Source: Chitinophagaceae bacterium
GTDB lineage: Bacteria > Bacteroidota > Bacteroidia > Chitinophagales > Chitinophagaceae
DNA length: 6,694 bases
NCBI GenBank assembly: GCA_003151295.1
Contig: PLXD01000566.1
Coordinates: 1-6,694 of the forward strand
Direction of reading: 5' to 3'
Shown one piece after another: positions 5,309 to 6,694 of the stretch (within the stretch, counting starts at the first letter, position 1; each line of letters begins with the position of its first letter). The notes under the pieces were generated by a model. That model was not told the DNA's origin. It did not search any database and saw nothing but the letters and a program-made list of their open reading frames with translations. The position numbers and the translations under genes were made by a program.

Positions 5309-6694
5309 ATGAGAAATGCCTGCCTTTCCCTGATCATTCTTTTTTTTGGCCTGTCCCTCTCGGCGCAACGGGATTCTTCACGATTGGATATTGGATGGTT
5401 GACGCTTGACCGAAACCTCACGCAGACCCTCACCGTGAAAGGCTCCGACCTGGAAAAGATGCCTTTTGTCAATCTCAGCGATGCTATCCGAGCCTGGTTC
5501 TACGGCGCCTATACCGTGCCCGGGACGCTGGCTTATGTAGTGGATGGGAACCCGGTGACAGACGTCAATCTCTATCCTATCTATGATATTGAAGAGGTAA
5601 CGCTGGTGATGAATGCCGTCGGAGCCGCCGCATATGGCTCTTCGCAACAAGACCTTGTGGTGGTTACGACGAAACGGGGAAAGGAAAAGCAGGGTTCCCG
5701 GTTGGCAGGTCAGGCAGGACCGGTGAATGCGAATGGAAATGGGGTGAAGACCTTCACGAATGTCTATCACCAGTATTTTGTTTCGGGATACGGTCATTCG
5801 GAAAAATTGGACTATGGCCTTTCTGCCGACTGGGTGCGGGATGTTTCGCCCACGTCCTCAGGGTCGGGTCATCATGAGACGACGCCCCTGAATCTGCAAC
5901 GGGTGCGATTGAACGGGTATCTACGTTGGGAGCTGGTAAAGGGGCAGAGTATCGAACTGGGTATAGGATATATGCCGCAGCGAATCGATGCGAATCTTGA
6001 TTCCTCGTATCAAATCGACTGGCGAGTGCGAGGCCATCTGCTGGCGCCGCAACTGAACTGGAAGGGGGAGCTGTTACCGGGGCTGCGGGAGGAATTTCGG
6101 GCGGGTTTTATAGGATCGTCAACCGACGTCTCCCAGCTTTGGAACGATGGAGTTAATTATGGTGGCATCCTTTCAAAAAATCAGGCAAGTCAGTATTTTG
6201 TGCAGGAACGGTTGGGTTATAAACTAGAAAAGGGAGCCTGGACCTTTCGGCCCGCGGTGAATTTATTTTATGATCATATCGACGAGAAGAGCGCTTATGG
6301 TACGACGACTGTCGATATCTCGAGTACTCCGCCGATTATCCACCCACCCGTGTTGCCGCCCTTGCAGGAGCAGAAAGGCGATCAGCTTTTTCTGACGCCT
6401 TCGGTTGAGCTTGGCTGGCGGCATGCAATAAACCTGCAAGTGGGTGTAGCCGCGAATCTTCATGGTGGCGGAAGCGATACGGCGTACGCGAAGCTGCTTC
6501 CCTTTGCAACCCTGGGAGTGGATGTGTTTGGATTTGGAGCGAGCTCCCGGCGAAAGAGCAGCCTTGTGTTATCGGGATCGTATGCGGAGCGAACACAGGT
6601 GTTTGTTGATGATTATTCGATGATCGATCTGTCTGGCGGTGGCGGGGGCTATAGTCTTGCGGATGTGAGCCGGCCGAAATATACGTATGAGTTT
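5309..6694 (+). CDS. SusC-like TonB-dependent outer-membrane protein with reduced plug (3' end outside window)
   Basis: An open frame of 462 codons runs from ATG at 5309 to the last base with no stop. The start is the first Met after an in-frame TAG at 5288 and begins a clear signal peptide (MRNACLSLIILFFGLSLSAQ), so the product should go to the outer membrane. Residues about 43-125 are a plug: KGSDLEKMPFVNLSDAIRA, AYVVDGNPVTDVN (75-87), YDIEEVTLV (92-100), AAAYGS (106-111) and VVVTTKRGK (117-125), which parallel the SusC motifs 'YVIDG', 'DIESIEVLKD', 'AAIYGS' and 'ITTKRG'. The usual N-terminal carboxypeptidase-like domain is absent, and the plug is short, without the IRG-repeat segment. After it comes barrel-like sequence with alternating polar and aromatic residues (VYHQYFVSGY, LDYGLSADWVRDV). 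I recall a Chitinophagaceae-type family of such reduced receptors. No SusD partner is in the window; it could follow to the right. The transported substrate is unknown. Confidence 0.8.
   Translation, partial: MRNACLSLIILFFGLSLSAQRDSSRLDIGWLTLDRNLTQTLTVKGSDLEKMPFVNLSDAIRAWFYGAYTVPGTLAYVVDGNPVTDVNLYPIYDIEEVTLVMNAVGAAAYGSSQQDLVVVTTKRGKEKQGSRLAGQAGPVNANGNGVKTFTNVYHQYFVSGYGHSEKLDYGLSADWVRDVSPTSSGSGHHETTPLNLQRVRLNGYLRWELVKGQSIELGIGYMPQRIDANLDSSYQIDWRVRGHLLAPQLNWKGELLPGLREEFRAGFIGSSTDVSQLWNDGVNYGGILSKNQASQYFVQERLGYKLEKGAWTFRPAVNLFYDHIDEKSAYGTTTVDISSTPPIIHPPVLPPLQEQKGDQLFLTPSVELGWRHAINLQVGVAANLHGGGSDTAYAKLLPFATLGVDVFGFGASSRRKSSLVLSGSYAERTQVFVDDYSMIDLSGGGGGYSLADVSRPKYTYEF

Noticed and set aside
5378..5797. 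Minus-strand open frame of 139 residues opposite the SusC-like gene (also 5147-5368, 6263-6463 and 6336-6596).
   Set aside because: Opposite a clear signal-peptide and plug-encoding plus-strand gene; translations show no family features.

Overview
The window looks like accessory chromosome DNA from a member of the Bacteroidota, probably near Chitinophagaceae/Sphingobacteriia. The grounds are a SusC-like outer-membrane protein with a Chitinophagaceae-style degenerate plug, AT-rich leaders without clear Shine-Dalgarno sites, and the families present. This placement rests on recognition and was not checked by search.

Layout: (i) 1-1341 holds two decayed forward genes, a DUF1254/DUF1214 protein with at least two frame changes and a small conserved hypothetical protein with a frame change and an in-frame stop. 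(ii) 1540-2838 (minus) is an intact exported protein of the neutral/alkaline ceramidase family. (iii) 3025-4704 (plus), divergent from the ceramidase, is an intact exported clan GH-D (alpha-galactosidase/melibiase-like) glycoside hydrolase with a Tat-type leader. (iv) 4705-5308 is a 604-base stretch with no recognised gene. It carries a minus-strand hairpin with a T-rich tail, preceded by a sequence that fits the 3' end of a tRNA-Ser, so it may be a scar or half-site of an integrated element. (v) From 5309 to the right edge an open frame of 462 codons encodes the start of a TonB-dependent, SusC-like outer-membrane protein with a reduced plug. It continues past the window.

The most coherent functional reading is that the divergent ceramidase and GH-D hydrolase could act one after the other on an alpha-galactosylated sphingolipid: the sugar is removed first, then the amide bond is cut. 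This is inference from families and arrangement only. The ceramidase gene is also bracketed by an exact 14-base inverted repeat, with further copies of its core in the divergent promoter region. The two intact genes between a decayed gene pair and a tRNA-like scar, plus a visible rise in G+C on the right side, suggest a region built by insertion and deletion. I found no complete RNA gene, CRISPR array, transposase or integrase.
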